From an uncultured Bacteroidales bacterium (GTDB taxonomy: Bacteria; Bacteroidota; Bacteroidia; Bacteroidales; WCHB1-69): DNA of 64,000 nucleotides. This document shows positions 42,172 through 51,622 of this stretch, in pieces. The notes under the pieces were generated by a model. That model saw nothing but the letters and a program-made list of their open reading frames with translations. It did no database searches and was not told where the DNA came from. Made by a program: the position numbers and the translations under genes. Within the stretch, counting starts at the first letter, position 1, and each line of letters begins with the position of its first letter. The DNA lies in the NCBI GenBank assembly GCA_905233585.1, contig CAJOFD010000009.1, forward strand, positions 1 through 64,000, written 5' to 3'.

Positions 42172-42179
42172 TATTTTTG
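42172..42179 (+). promoter_or_regulatory. -7 box (TATTTTTG) of parE
   Basis: TATTTTTG lies 16 bases before the TTG start, with a TTTG at 42146-42149 as possible -33 box (22-base spacing). Confidence 0.55.
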
Positions 42180-42194
42180 TAAAAATTTTAAGTT

Positions 42195-44057
42195 TTGGAA
42201 CAAATAAATAATTCATACAGCGACAAAAATGTAATTACCTTAGAATGGTATAAACATATTCGTATGCGTCCGGGTATGTATGTAGGTCGTCTTGGAGACG
42301 GTTCTTCTGCCGATGATGGTATTTATATCCTACTCAAGGAGGTGATAGACAATTCGATAGATGAATACCATCAAGGATTTGGACGTAGTATAGAAATCGA
42401 TATTCAAGAAAATCAAGTGCGAGTTAGGGATTTTGGACGAGGTATTCCATTGGAAAAGACAATAGATTGTGTTTCCAAAATGAATACTGGAGCCAAATAT
42501 GATTCCGAAGCGTTTCAACAATCCATAGGTATGAATGGGGTGGGTACCAAAGCGGTAAATGCCTTGTCAAGTTATTTTAAAGTGCAGTCAATACGAAATG
42601 GAAAAACCAAAGTTGCTGAGTTTTCTCAAGGTATTCTTACCAATGATTATGAAATAACAGATACATCAGAAGCCAATGGTACAATTATAACATTTATTCC
42701 TGATACTGATGAAGATATTTTCGGCAATTATTCCTTTTATCTTGACTATGTTGAGAAAATGTTGTGGAATTATGCTTTTTTGAACAAAGGTTTGACATTG
42801 GTTTGCAATGGTAATAGGTATTATTCCAAAAACGGCTTATTGGATTTGTTGACTCAAAATTTATCTACCGAATTGGCATATCCTATCATACATTTGCAGG
42901 AAGGTCAGTTTGAATTGGCTCTTACGCATACCCAAAGAGGAAGCAGTGAAGAATATTTTACCTTTGTCAATGGGCAATATACCATACATGGTGGTACGCA
43001 TTTGCAAGCCTTGCGTGAAGCATTGGTGAAATGTGCCCGTGATTATTTCAAAAAAGATTATGATGCTTCAGATATTCGTCAATCTATTTGTGCGGCTATG
43101 AGTATCCGTATTCAAGAACCACAGTTTGAAGGGCAGACCAAGACCAAATTGGGCTCTAATGATATGAAAAAAGGCGGTCCAACGGTTAGATGGTATATCA
43201 ACGATATGGTTTGTCGCTTGTTGGACAACTATTTGCACATGCATCAAGAGGTTGGGGCTATTTGGCAACAAAAAATTCTTGAAGCAAAAAAAGAACGGGA
43301 AGAAATAGCCGGATTGAAAAAATCATCTAAAGAAAGTGCCAAAAAGACAAGTTTGGTGAACAAAAAATTAAGAGATTGTCATGTGCATTTGACCGATTCA
43401 ACGCCAAAGGGGGAAGACCAGCGTTTGGAAACTATGATTTTTATTACCGAGGGAGAATCGGCATCGGGTTCTATTACAAAATCAAGAAATGCACAATTGC
43501 AAGCAGTCTTTTCGTTGAGGGGCAAGCCTCTGAATTCTTATGGCAAGCCCAAAAAGATTGTTTATGAAAACGAAGAGTTTAATTTGTTGCAAGCCGCTCT
43601 GAACATTGAAAACGGCTTGGAAGGTTTGCGTTATAATAAAATTATCATTGCAACCGATGCCGATGATGACGGTATGCATATTCGTTTGTTGCTGATGACA
43701 TTCTTTTTGCAGTTTTTCCCCGAATTAATACGTATGGGGCATGTATATATTTTGCAGACTCCATTGTTTCGAGTGAGAAACAAGCAAGAAACCCGATATT
43801 GTTATTCGGAAGAGGAAAAAAATGCAGTCAGCAAACAATTAAAAGGAAAGTTGGAGGTAACCCGTTTTAAGGGTTTGGGAGAAATTTCCCCAGATGAGTT
43901 CAAACATTTTATTGGTAAAAATATTCGTTTGGACCCTGTGGTACTCACCAATTCGCCTATAGCCGATTTGTTGGACTATTATATGGGCAAAAATACGCCT
44001 GAAAGACAGGGATTTATTATAGAAAATCTACAAATAGAAGAAGATATAATTTCTTAA
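42195..44057 (+). CDS. parE: DNA topoisomerase IV subunit B (TTG start)
   Basis: The 620-residue protein has GHKL ATPase motifs [24 protein letters not shown] and [14 protein letters not shown], and the TOPRIM motifs TEGESASG and [12 protein letters not shown]. It provides the ATPase and cleavage-metal subunit that works with ParC in chromosome decatenation. The first codon is TTG at 42195: an in-frame stop lies two codons upstream and the first in-frame ATG falls inside the conserved RMRPGMYVG, so no ATG can serve. parC lies 16.6 kb away on the opposite strand. Confidence 0.94.
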   Translation: MEQINNSYSDKNVITLEWYKHIRMRPGMYVGRLGDGSSADDGIYILLKEVIDNSIDEYHQGFGRSIEIDIQENQVRVRDFGRGIPLEKTIDCVSKMNTGAKYDSEAFQQSIGMNGVGTKAVNALSSYFKVQSIRNGKTKVAEFSQGILTNDYEITDTSEANGTIITFIPDTDEDIFGNYSFYLDYVEKMLWNYAFLNKGLTLVCNGNRYYSKNGLLDLLTQNLSTELAYPIIHLQEGQFELALTHTQRGSSEEYFTFVNGQYTIHGGTHLQALREALVKCARDYFKKDYDASDIRQSICAAMSIRIQEPQFEGQTKTKLGSNDMKKGGPTVRWYINDMVCRLLDNYLHMHQEVGAIWQQKILEAKKEREEIAGLKKSSKESAKKTSLVNKKLRDCHVHLTDSTPKGEDQRLETMIFITEGESASGSITKSRNAQLQAVFSLRGKPLNSYGKPKKIVYENEEFNLLQAALNIENGLEGLRYNKIIIATDADDDGMHIRLLLMTFFLQFFPELIRMGHVYILQTPLFRVRNKQETRYCYSEEEKNAVSKQLKGKLEVTRFKGLGEISPDEFKHFIGKNIRLDPVVLTNSPIADLLDYYMGKNTPERQGFIIENLQIEEDIIS

Positions 44058-44059
44058 TA

Positions 44060-45115
44060 ATGGCAGAAAAAGAACATCAAAATAGTAATTTAAATCCGAC
44101 AAAATCCCAAATGTCAGTTGCAGATAAGGTCATAGAACAAGAGATTCGTCCTGCCGGTTTTGAGGATTTTGCCGGACAAGAGGATATTATAGAAAATCTT
44201 ACTATTTTTGTTCGTGCTGCCAAATTACGTGGGGAAAGTTTAGACCACGTGTTGTTTCACGGCCCTCCAGGCTTGGGCAAAACCACACTTTCTTATATTA
44301 TCGCTAAAGAAATGGGGGTGAACATAAGGGTAACTTCAGGACCGGTCATCGATAAACCGGGCGATTTGGCAGGTTTGCTCACCAATCTGGAACCCAATGA
44401 TGTCCTTTTTATTGATGAAATACACAGGTTGTCTTCGGTAGTGGAAGAATATTTGTATTCTGCCATGGAGGATAGAAAAATAGATATTGTTATAGAATCC
44501 GGTCCCAATGCCCGTACGGTACAAATAGGTTTGAATCCGTTTACTTTGGTAGGAGCCACCACCCGTTCAGGATTGCTTACAGCCCCTTTGTTGTCCCGAT
44601 TCGGCATTAAATTCAGATTGAATTATTATAATACAGAAACATTAAAGCGTATTATTATTCGTTCTGCCACTATTCTTAATACGAAGATAGATGATGATGC
44701 CGCTACAGAGATCGCACGGCGTAGTCGGGGAACTCCACGTATTGCCAATGGCCTTTTGCGGCGTGTACGTGATTTTGCACAGGTCAAAGGCAATGGAATA
44801 AATGAAATAATAGATTTGGATATAGCACGCTATAGTCTGAATAAACTCAATGTGGATTCTCACGGTTTGGACGAAATGGATAATCGTATATTGGGTTGTA
44901 TTATCAATAAGTTCAAAGGCGGTCCTGTGGGTATTAATACGATAGCTACGGCAGTAGGTGAAGATGCCGGTACTATTGAAGAAGTATATGAACCGTTTTT
45001 GATACAAGAAGGATTTTTGGTGCGGACTCCAAGAGGTCGGGAAGTTACCCCTGCTGCTTATGAACATTTGGGTATAGCAAAGCAAGGTGGTGAAGTGGGA
45101 AGTTTGTTTGATTAA
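44060..45115 (+). CDS. ruvB: Holliday junction branch migration ATPase RuvB
   Basis: In the 351-residue protein the RuvB N-terminus [11 protein letters not shown] is followed by Walker [10 protein letters not shown], Walker [12 protein letters not shown], the sensor [16 protein letters not shown] and the C-terminal winged helix with [17 protein letters not shown]. It forms hexameric rings that drive branch migration with RuvA. It begins two bases after parE. Confidence 0.97.
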   Translation: MAEKEHQNSNLNPTKSQMSVADKVIEQEIRPAGFEDFAGQEDIIENLTIFVRAAKLRGESLDHVLFHGPPGLGKTTLSYIIAKEMGVNIRVTSGPVIDKPGDLAGLLTNLEPNDVLFIDEIHRLSSVVEEYLYSAMEDRKIDIVIESGPNARTVQIGLNPFTLVGATTRSGLLTAPLLSRFGIKFRLNYYNTETLKRIIIRSATILNTKIDDDAATEIARRSRGTPRIANGLLRRVRDFAQVKGNGINEIIDLDIARYSLNKLNVDSHGLDEMDNRILGCIINKFKGGPVGINTIATAVGEDAGTIEEVYEPFLIQEGFLVRTPRGREVTPAAYEHLGIAKQGGEVGSLFD

Positions 45116-45128
45116 AGGAGAAAAAACA

Positions 45129-45830
45129 ATGGCGATAAAAAAACATATACCGAATTGTATTACTTTACTTAATTTGTTTTGTGGGATTGTTGCCATATTG
45201 TTAGCAGTAAATGGAATGCTTGGGCGTTCCGCTTTTATGATTTTTCTCGCTGCTGTTTTTGACTTTTTGGACGGATTGGCAGCGAGAGCCTTGCATGTAA
45301 AATCAGATATAGGCAAGGAGTTGGATTCTTTGTCCGATATTGTGTCCTTTGGAGTGGCTCCAGCGTTTATCATGTATCAAATGTTGGCTTTGTCCTCGGA
45401 TTATACAACGCAAGTTTGGGGCATTCAGATAATACCGTTTGTTGCCAGTGCACTGTATCCTTGTTGTGCGGCTTTGCGATTGGCCAAATTTAATCTTGAT
45501 ACAACTCAAACGGAGATGTTTCATGGTTTGCCAGTGCCAGCGGCTGCATTTGTGATACTTTCTTTGCAATTTTATAACGTAGGTGCTTATGCAGCAAGTA
45601 TTTATACTGCTATTATTATATTGCTTTGTATTGCTATGTTGTCGCGATTCCCTTTGTTGTCATTAAAGTTTAAGAATCTGACAATAAAAGAGAATATTTT
45701 TCGTTACGCACTAATAGGAATAAGTTTAATATTAATTATATGTTTAAAGATACGGGCAATTTTGTTTATTATGATGACCTATTTCATCTTGTCCATTATT
45801 TATAATATTGTTTATCATAAAGAAAAATGA
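45129..45830 (+). CDS. pssA: CDP-diacylglycerol-serine O-phosphatidyltransferase
   Basis: In the 233-residue membrane enzyme the CDP-alcohol phosphotransferase signature appears as DFLDGLAARALHVKSDIGKELDSLSD (D-x2-D-G-x2-A-R-x8-G-x3-D-x3-D). It makes phosphatidylserine, the precursor of phosphatidylethanolamine. The track start at 45087 lies inside ruvB; ATG 45129 (MAIKKHIPNC) follows AAAGGAGAAAA, one of the few Shine-Dalgarno-like sequences in the window. It overlaps the Wza-like gene by four bases (ATGA). Confidence 0.93.
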   Translation: MAIKKHIPNCITLLNLFCGIVAILLAVNGMLGRSAFMIFLAAVFDFLDGLAARALHVKSDIGKELDSLSDIVSFGVAPAFIMYQMLALSSDYTTQVWGIQIIPFVASALYPCCAALRLAKFNLDTTQTEMFHGLPVPAAAFVILSLQFYNVGAYAASIYTAIIILLCIAMLSRFPLLSLKFKNLTIKENIFRYALIGISLILIICLKIRAILFIMMTYFILSIIYNIVYHKEK

Positions 45831-46606
45831 AAAAAAGTTATATATTATTGATTCTTTTAGCATTAATGTGTAGTTCGTGTAAGGTTTTTATGCCGACAAG
45901 ATTAGTTCATGCTAAAAAATCGGATTTAAGTCCCATTCCGGAAGACGATAGATTTGCCGTATATCGTATTGCTCCAAATGATGTATTGTCTTTGGCTGTT
46001 TATGTTCAAAATGGCGAAAATATTTTTGAAAATAACGAAAACAGTAACAATAACCATAATAATAGAAATTATTATGATTTGACGGTAGATTATGATGGTA
46101 CACTGAAAGTGCCGGGGTTGAGAAAAGAAGATTCTACCAAACGTATCTATGTAGCCGGATTAACCATACAAGAATTGGAAGATTGGTTAGAGATAGAATA
46201 TTCCAAATATATGAATTCTCCTATGGTAATCATAACAGGAAATCATCAAGTATATGTTTTTCAGGGAGAAGATGGCAATAAAGCCAAATTGATTACTTTA
46301 AGAAAACCCTATACAACAGTTTTTGAGGCACTTGCAGAGGCGGGTGGCATTAGTGACGGAAAAGGGTATAATATAAAGGTAATTCGTGGAAATCTAAGAA
46401 ATCCAACGGTTTATAAAGTTGATTTATCGACCATACAAGGATTAAGAGAAACAAACTTGACCGTTCAAGCAAACGATATTATTTATGTCGAACCGCGTTT
46501 AAAGCCTGTTTCAAGATTCTTGAAAGAAGCCAGCCCTTATATCAATTTGGGTAACACAATCTTATCCATTATTAATACGGTTGAGATTTTTAAACGTATA
46601 AGATAA
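45827..46606 (+). CDS. Wza-like polysaccharide export lipoprotein
   Basis: The 259-residue protein has lipoprotein signal MKKSYILLILLALMCSSC and a poly-export (PES) domain YRIAPNDVLSLAVYVQNGE...YDGTLKVPGL. An SLBB-type segment follows (YVFQGEDGNKAKLITL...TVFEALAEAGGISDGKGYNIKVIRG) with a C-terminal amphipathic helix. A low-complexity Asn tract (ENNENSNNNHNNRN) interrupts the export domain. It should form the outer-membrane export channel for the polysaccharide made by the following genes. Confidence 0.9.
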   Translation: MKKSYILLILLALMCSSCKVFMPTRLVHAKKSDLSPIPEDDRFAVYRIAPNDVLSLAVYVQNGENIFENNENSNNNHNNRNYYDLTVDYDGTLKVPGLRKEDSTKRIYVAGLTIQELEDWLEIEYSKYMNSPMVIITGNHQVYVFQGEDGNKAKLITLRKPYTTVFEALAEAGGISDGKGYNIKVIRGNLRNPTVYKVDLSTIQGLRETNLTVQANDIIYVEPRLKPVSRFLKEASPYINLGNTILSIINTVEIFKRIR

Positions 46607-46617
46607 CAACAATTCAA

Positions 46618-49113
46618 ATGAAACAAGAAATTCCAAAAATAAATTCGAAATTTAATTTTCATATCATTGCGTTATTGCTGAAACAATGTTGGTATGTATT
46701 ACCCCTGCTATTATTGCTTAGTTTGTCCATAGCCTTTTTGTATCTTCGCTATAAGATACCTGTTTATACGGCAAGTACAACTATACAAACGGCAGAAGAT
46801 GAGCCGTCTTCGTTGGCAGCATCTGCCTTTGAAAGCAGTTTTAATCTTGAAAAGGACAATAATGTATCGATAATCAATGTCTTGTCTTCAAGGTATTTTT
46901 TGGAAAAAGCCTTGGCAGCATTGAATTTGCAAACGGAGTATTATCAATACGGAACAATTATTGATACAGAAGTATATCCTAACCAAGTTTTTCAAATAGT
47001 ATTTGATTCTACCCACCAACAACCTGTGGGAGAAAGGGTTTATATTGATTTTTTAGAGAAGAATGCCATTAGAATTTATACTAAGAAAAATGAAGCCAAA
47101 CATATATTTTCTTATCAAACAACTATATCAAATCCGAACGTAAAACTTACCTCTCCATATTTTTCTTTTACTTTTCATTTAAATACAAGTTTGGACAATC
47201 TTGTCGGGCAAACGTATTATGTTATCTATCGTTCTCAAGAAGAAATAAACGAAACTTATATTCGTCATATTACAATAGCCCCGTCTGCAGTATATAAAAA
47301 TGGTATTACCATTTCGTTCCAACATCAGAATGCCAACAAGGCCTATTCTATTCCCAATGATATTACAGAGTTGTTTTTTGATTATTATGATAAATACAAA
47401 CAATCGAAATATGCTCATGTAATTGGATATATAGATGAGCAATTGGAATTTTGGGAAAATGAAGTTCAAGACAGAGAAAACAATTTGAACATTTACAAAA
47501 GATCAAATAATGTTCAGTTGCCGCCGGAAGAATTGTTGGTGAATTTGCAGGCAGACGCAGAAGAAATGCGGCAAAAGGTGGATATTTTATCTCAAAAAGA
47601 GGTGAAAATGGCAATGATTTTGCAATCGTTTGATACCGAAAAAGACCCATATAAATTGATGGCCAGAATTATAGGAAATGATGTGGGCGGAAATTTAAGC
47701 CATTATATAGATAAAATTCAAGGCTTATTGTTGGAAAAAGAAAATCTGCAATACAATTATACCGTCAATAGCGGTAGAATTAAAAATATAGATCATCAAA
47801 TTGAGGTACAAATAGCAACCTTAAAAGAGATGATAAAAACAAACATAGAAACCATTAAAAATGATAAAAATATTTTATCAGGCAAATTGGCAAAATATCA
47901 AGCCACATTGACCGCTCAAGAAGATTTTTCAAAAACAATGGAATTGACCAAACTGCAACGTTTGAAAAGTATTAGCAGTACTTACTACGAACGATTATTG
48001 GATTTGCGGGTCAATTATTCTATTTTGAAGGTTAGAACAACCACTCCGTTTATTATTCTACAAGCGGCAACAATGAACAATATGTCCAAAACTCCTATCT
48101 CTACAAATATTTATCTCATTGCGATAGCCATTTCTATTTTTTTGTTTTTATTGTTGTTTTTCTATCAATATTTATTCTATAATTATATCGATTCAAAAGC
48201 TAATATAAGTGATTATGTTGATATTCCTCATTTAGGCAATGTTCCATTGGTACCTAATATGAGTTCTTCGGTATTGCTTGTTGATAAAGATCCGTTAAGC
48301 TCGTTGAGTGAAACATTTAGGTCCATACGTGCCAATCTTAATTTTTTGGACAATAGTGTCGGGGCAAAAGTGATAGCAGTAACATCAACCATTTCAGGAG
48401 AGGGGAAAACATTTGTTGTAACCAACATTGCAGCTATTTTTGCTTATTCCGGCAAAAAAACCATTGTTTTGGATTTCGATATGAGAAGACCTAAAATACA
48501 CCGTGCTTTTTCTACGGAAGAACAGCGGGTGTATAATGTAAAAGGAATAAGTAATATTTTGATTGGTAAGGAAAAATGGCAAGATTGTGTACATCATACA
48601 CGATTGGATAATCTGTTTTTTATTACAGCAGGTAGTATCCCGCCTAATCCTTCGGAATTGATATTGTCTCCACAAACGATAAAGTTGATTGACGAACTAA
48701 AACAAAATTATGATTATATTTGTATAGATAATCCGCCTATCGGTTTGGTTACCGATGCTGTGTTTGCTTTGTCTATAGCCAATTATCCAATCTATGTATT
48801 CAAACAACATTATTCACTGATACCATTTGTTGAGGAATTGGATAATCTGTATGAAAAAAATAATATCAAAAAAATATCATTTATTTTAAATGGTGTTGAT
48901 ATAAAAAATCGTAGTAAATACAGATACAGGTACAGATACAGATATAATTACGGAAAATACAGATATAGATATAGATATAGCGAGGGGTATCGGTATCAAA
49001 ATGAATATGCTCATGAATATAATGGTAATAAAGAAGAGTCGGAGCGAAATCAGAAGAAAAAGAAAAAACATAAAATAAGATTAAAATCTTTGTTGAAAAA
49101 ACGTAAAAAATAA
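46618..49113 (+). CDS. Wzc-like bacterial tyrosine kinase (BY-kinase), polysaccharide co-polymerase
   Basis: In the 831-residue protein a Wzz-type N-terminal half has membrane segments at about 26-46 and 498-518 and a long coiled coil between them. The cytoplasmic kinase domain carries Walker A STISGEGKTF (about 589-598), Walker A' VLDFDMRRP and Walker B-like YICIDNPP. The C-terminal tail is extraordinary: fourteen tyrosines in about 38 residues (KYRYRYRYRYNYGKYRYRYRY...), compared with the five to seven of typical BY-kinases. Phosphorylation of this cluster controls export and polymer length in the family. rmlC overlaps its stop codon. Confidence 0.93.
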   Translation: MKQEIPKINSKFNFHIIALLLKQCWYVLPLLLLLSLSIAFLYLRYKIPVYTASTTIQTAEDEPSSLAASAFESSFNLEKDNNVSIINVLSSRYFLEKALAALNLQTEYYQYGTIIDTEVYPNQVFQIVFDSTHQQPVGERVYIDFLEKNAIRIYTKKNEAKHIFSYQTTISNPNVKLTSPYFSFTFHLNTSLDNLVGQTYYVIYRSQEEINETYIRHITIAPSAVYKNGITISFQHQNANKAYSIPNDITELFFDYYDKYKQSKYAHVIGYIDEQLEFWENEVQDRENNLNIYKRSNNVQLPPEELLVNLQADAEEMRQKVDILSQKEVKMAMILQSFDTEKDPYKLMARIIGNDVGGNLSHYIDKIQGLLLEKENLQYNYTVNSGRIKNIDHQIEVQIATLKEMIKTNIETIKNDKNILSGKLAKYQATLTAQEDFSKTMELTKLQRLKSISSTYYERLLDLRVNYSILKVRTTTPFIILQAATMNNMSKTPISTNIYLIAIAISIFLFLLLFFYQYLFYNYIDSKANISDYVDIPHLGNVPLVPNMSSSVLLVDKDPLSSLSETFRSIRANLNFLDNSVGAKVIAVTSTISGEGKTFVVTNIAAIFAYSGKKTIVLDFDMRRPKIHRAFSTEEQRVYNVKGISNILIGKEKWQDCVHHTRLDNLFFITAGSIPPNPSELILSPQTIKLIDELKQNYDYICIDNPPIGLVTDAVFALSIANYPIYVFKQHYSLIPFVEELDNLYEKNNIKKISFILNGVDIKNRSKYRYRYRYRYNYGKYRYRYRYSEGYRYQNEYAHEYNGNKEESERNQKKKKKHKIRLKSLLKKRKK
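48919..48980 (+). repeat. Hexanucleotide-type microsatellite (TACAGA/TATAGA) in the BY-kinase tail
   Basis: About nine near-perfect six-base units encode the Tyr-Arg repeats. The six-base period keeps the frame, so slippage would change tyrosine number without disrupting the protein. Confidence 0.7.
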
Positions 49114-49655
49114 TGGAAGTAGAAAAAACGTCAATAGATGGTCTTTTGATTTTACATCCCAAAGTTTTTGAGGACAATAGAGGTTGTTTTTTTGAAAGTT
49201 ACAACGAAAATGTTTTCCGTCAATTGGGTATAGATGTTACATTTGTTCAAGAAAATCAGTCAATTTCAGCAAAAAATGTTGTGCGTGGTCTGCATTTACA
49301 GGCCCCGCCGTTTGCACAAGGCAAATTGGTACGTGTAGCCAAGGGGGCTGCCTTGGATTTTGCTGTGGATATTCGTAAAAATTCGCCAACCTACGGAAAA
49401 TATGTTGCTGCCTATTTGAGTGAAAAAAATTATACACAATTTTGGATCCCCGAAGGATTTGCACATGGTTTTGTTGCCCAAGAAGATGATACCGTTTTTG
49501 TTTACAAAACGACAAATTTTTATGACAAATCTTCAGAAATGGCTATCCGTTGGGACGACCCAACGCTGAATATTGATTGGCAAGTGAAAACTCCGATTGT
49601 TTCGGAAAAAGATGCCTCCAATCCGTCTTTTGCCGATTTTGTGAGTCCTTTTTAA
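49113..49655 (+). CDS. rfbC: dTDP-4-dehydrorhamnose 3,5-epimerase
   Basis: RmlC performs the third step of dTDP-L-rhamnose synthesis. The 180-residue cupin has FEDNRGCFFESYNENVF, VQENQSISAKNVVRGLHLQ (catalytic His) and IPEGFAHGFVA. The ATG overlaps the BY-kinase stop (TAATG). Rhamnose is therefore a likely constituent of the exported glycan. rmlA is present at 19.4-20.2 kb; rmlB and rmlD are not seen. Confidence 0.95.
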   Translation: MEVEKTSIDGLLILHPKVFEDNRGCFFESYNENVFRQLGIDVTFVQENQSISAKNVVRGLHLQAPPFAQGKLVRVAKGAALDFAVDIRKNSPTYGKYVAAYLSEKNYTQFWIPEGFAHGFVAQEDDTVFVYKTTNFYDKSSEMAIRWDDPTLNIDWQVKTPIVSEKDASNPSFADFVSPF

Positions 49656-49713
49656 TGAAATAAGGTATTTTGGTTTATAATTGTTAGCTATCGTTTAGAA
49701 AGATTACAAACAA

Positions 49714-50445
49714 ATGCGGAATTATCAATATTATTTCCAACTCTTGAAAAAATATAAATGGATATGGCTTGTATTGGTAGGTATATCAGTTGGGGGAACG
49801 TATTTGTTTTTTAGCAAACAAACTCGTTTATATGAATCAAGAACGGAAATATATCCGTTGGTGATGTATAAAAAAACGAGTATGTTGTCCTTAAATCCTT
49901 GTGTGCAAGTGAAGCGTATTGTTCAAGGTGAGCAATTTCACCGATTGTTGATAAACGCCAATATTTGTCCAACGCTTACGGCTAAAAATTATGAAGAAAG
50001 AATATCTTTTTACGAAACGACTCGTCATACTTTGGTCATAAGAGCAAGGGCAGAAAACGTTGCTATGGCAGATTCGCTCTTGTGGCAATGGTTGTATCAA
50101 TTGGATTATGCAGGCAAACAATTGACCTCTATGCAAATGATATTTGATACTTGCTCTTTAGCTGAATTGATACCTTGGGATTATTATCACAAGCAAGCGG
50201 ATTTTGTTGATAATTCAGCGAGATGTTATACAGAAGTTAACGGTATGTTTTTTTTGTTTGATGTAATATCTGAACCTTATTGTGATAAGGAACCCGTATA
50301 TCCCCCCGCTATGTTGAAAGTGTTGATATTTGTTTTTTGTTTATCAGCATGTTTATCGTTTGTGGCTATGTGTTTGACAGAAGAAATACGCAATCGTTTG
50401 GTAAAAAACAAAATAGAGAGCAATGAAACAACTGAGTCTGTATAA
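49714..50445 (+). CDS. Wzz-like chain-length-determinant membrane protein
   Basis: The 243-residue protein has two transmembrane segments at the ends (WIWLVLVGISVGGTYLFF and LKVLIFVFCLSACLSFVAMCL) flanking a periplasmic domain, the Wzz/PCP topology, but shorter than classical Wzz (about 325 residues) and without the kinase domain of the Wzc-type gene upstream. The Pro-rich PVYPPAMLK before the second helix is the typical PCP signature. It overlaps the following polymerase gene by 23 bases. Confidence 0.75.
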   Translation: MRNYQYYFQLLKKYKWIWLVLVGISVGGTYLFFSKQTRLYESRTEIYPLVMYKKTSMLSLNPCVQVKRIVQGEQFHRLLINANICPTLTAKNYEERISFYETTRHTLVIRARAENVAMADSLLWQWLYQLDYAGKQLTSMQMIFDTCSLAELIPWDYYHKQADFVDNSARCYTEVNGMFFLFDVISEPYCDKEPVYPPAMLKVLIFVFCLSACLSFVAMCLTEEIRNRLVKNKIESNETTESV

Positions 50446-51622
50446 TAAGATTGCATTTCTTATTTTGTGTTTGGGGCTATTCTCCAATTGGTATTTTTTC
50501 TTGCCTGTACTTACCATTACAAGGGTGGCTACGTTGGCATTGTTGGTGGGAATGTTTTTTGTTAAACGGCCCAAATTAGACAATATTTTTTATGTTGTTG
50601 CTGCATTTTTCTTTATGTATGTAACATATACACTGCTTATTTCCTTATGGCATAGCCAATATTTAACATATTCAAATGCAGGCAATCATGTTTTTATATT
50701 GTTGTTGATAATTCCGACTTTATGGTTGTTTTGTGCTTATTCCAAGGAGACTATGAGAATTTTTTACTATGCGTGTTGTGTTTTTCTTGTAGTTTCAGCA
50801 ATACTTGCAGTAGTAGAGATAATTACAGGGTGGCATTTGCCTATGTCAAATATGTTTTTGTTGGAAAACAAATATATTATTCCGGAGGATACGAGAAATT
50901 CGCCTACAGGTTTTTTCTATAATACCAATGATTTTGCAATAATTGTAACAATGGCTTTATGTTATATTTTGTCATATAGAAAATTGATATCGGCAGAAAC
51001 CAAAATTTGGAAAGATATTCTCTTTGTCATATTGGGGTTGCTAACAATTTGTTTAACACATTGCCGTACTGCTTTGTTTATAATAGTATTTTTTGTGCTG
51101 TTTATGCAAAGAAACATATTTTTGAAGTATAAACGGATTTTGCTGATATTACTTGCCGTTTTGGTCATAGCAGCTATCGTGGCATTTTTTGCCATTCAAA
51201 CGGAATCCACATGGGTAAGAGCAAATTTGTATCTGTATTCTTTCCTGTCATTGTTCGATTCTTATTGTCTGGGCTATGGTTTGGAGGGAGATATGTACTA
51301 CTATGCCAATATGGACAATTACAATCTGTTCGGGCATATCATTAATATTCATTCATATTTATTGCATTTTCTGCTGACTTCAGGTGTGTTGTTTTTTATG
51401 GGCTATATTGTATTGCTTGTTTATATTATGCGAAAAATAGCAGAGAATCACGGTCGTAATGAGTTTTGGTGTATGATACCCTTGTATGTTCTGTTGTTGT
51501 TTGCCCCAAGTTCATCTAACTTTTTGTGGCCACATTATGTATTTTTTTGCTCGTATATAGGTTATGCTTGTCTGCCGATGGCTAATCAAGGTAGTTTTCA
51601 AACGGAGATAGTATGCAGTTAA
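50423..51622 (+). CDS. O-antigen polymerase/ligase family protein (Wzy/WaaL-like)
   Basis: The 399-residue protein has about eleven hydrophobic segments and a long periplasmic loop around residues 270-320 (ESTWVRANLYLYSFLSLFDSYCLGYGLEGDMYYY), with the H-x-Y-L-like motif IINIHSYLLHFLLTSG used by Wzy_C proteins. It should polymerise or ligate lipid-linked repeat units in the periplasm. In this locus context polymerase is the more likely role. Confidence 0.85.
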   Translation: MKQLSLYNKIAFLILCLGLFSNWYFFLPVLTITRVATLALLVGMFFVKRPKLDNIFYVVAAFFFMYVTYTLLISLWHSQYLTYSNAGNHVFILLLIIPTLWLFCAYSKETMRIFYYACCVFLVVSAILAVVEIITGWHLPMSNMFLLENKYIIPEDTRNSPTGFFYNTNDFAIIVTMALCYILSYRKLISAETKIWKDILFVILGLLTICLTHCRTALFIIVFFVLFMQRNIFLKYKRILLILLAVLVIAAIVAFFAIQTESTWVRANLYLYSFLSLFDSYCLGYGLEGDMYYYANMDNYNLFGHIINIHSYLLHFLLTSGVLFFMGYIVLLVYIMRKIAENHGRNEFWCMIPLYVLLLFAPSSSNFLWPHYVFFCSYIGYACLPMANQGSFQTEIVCS

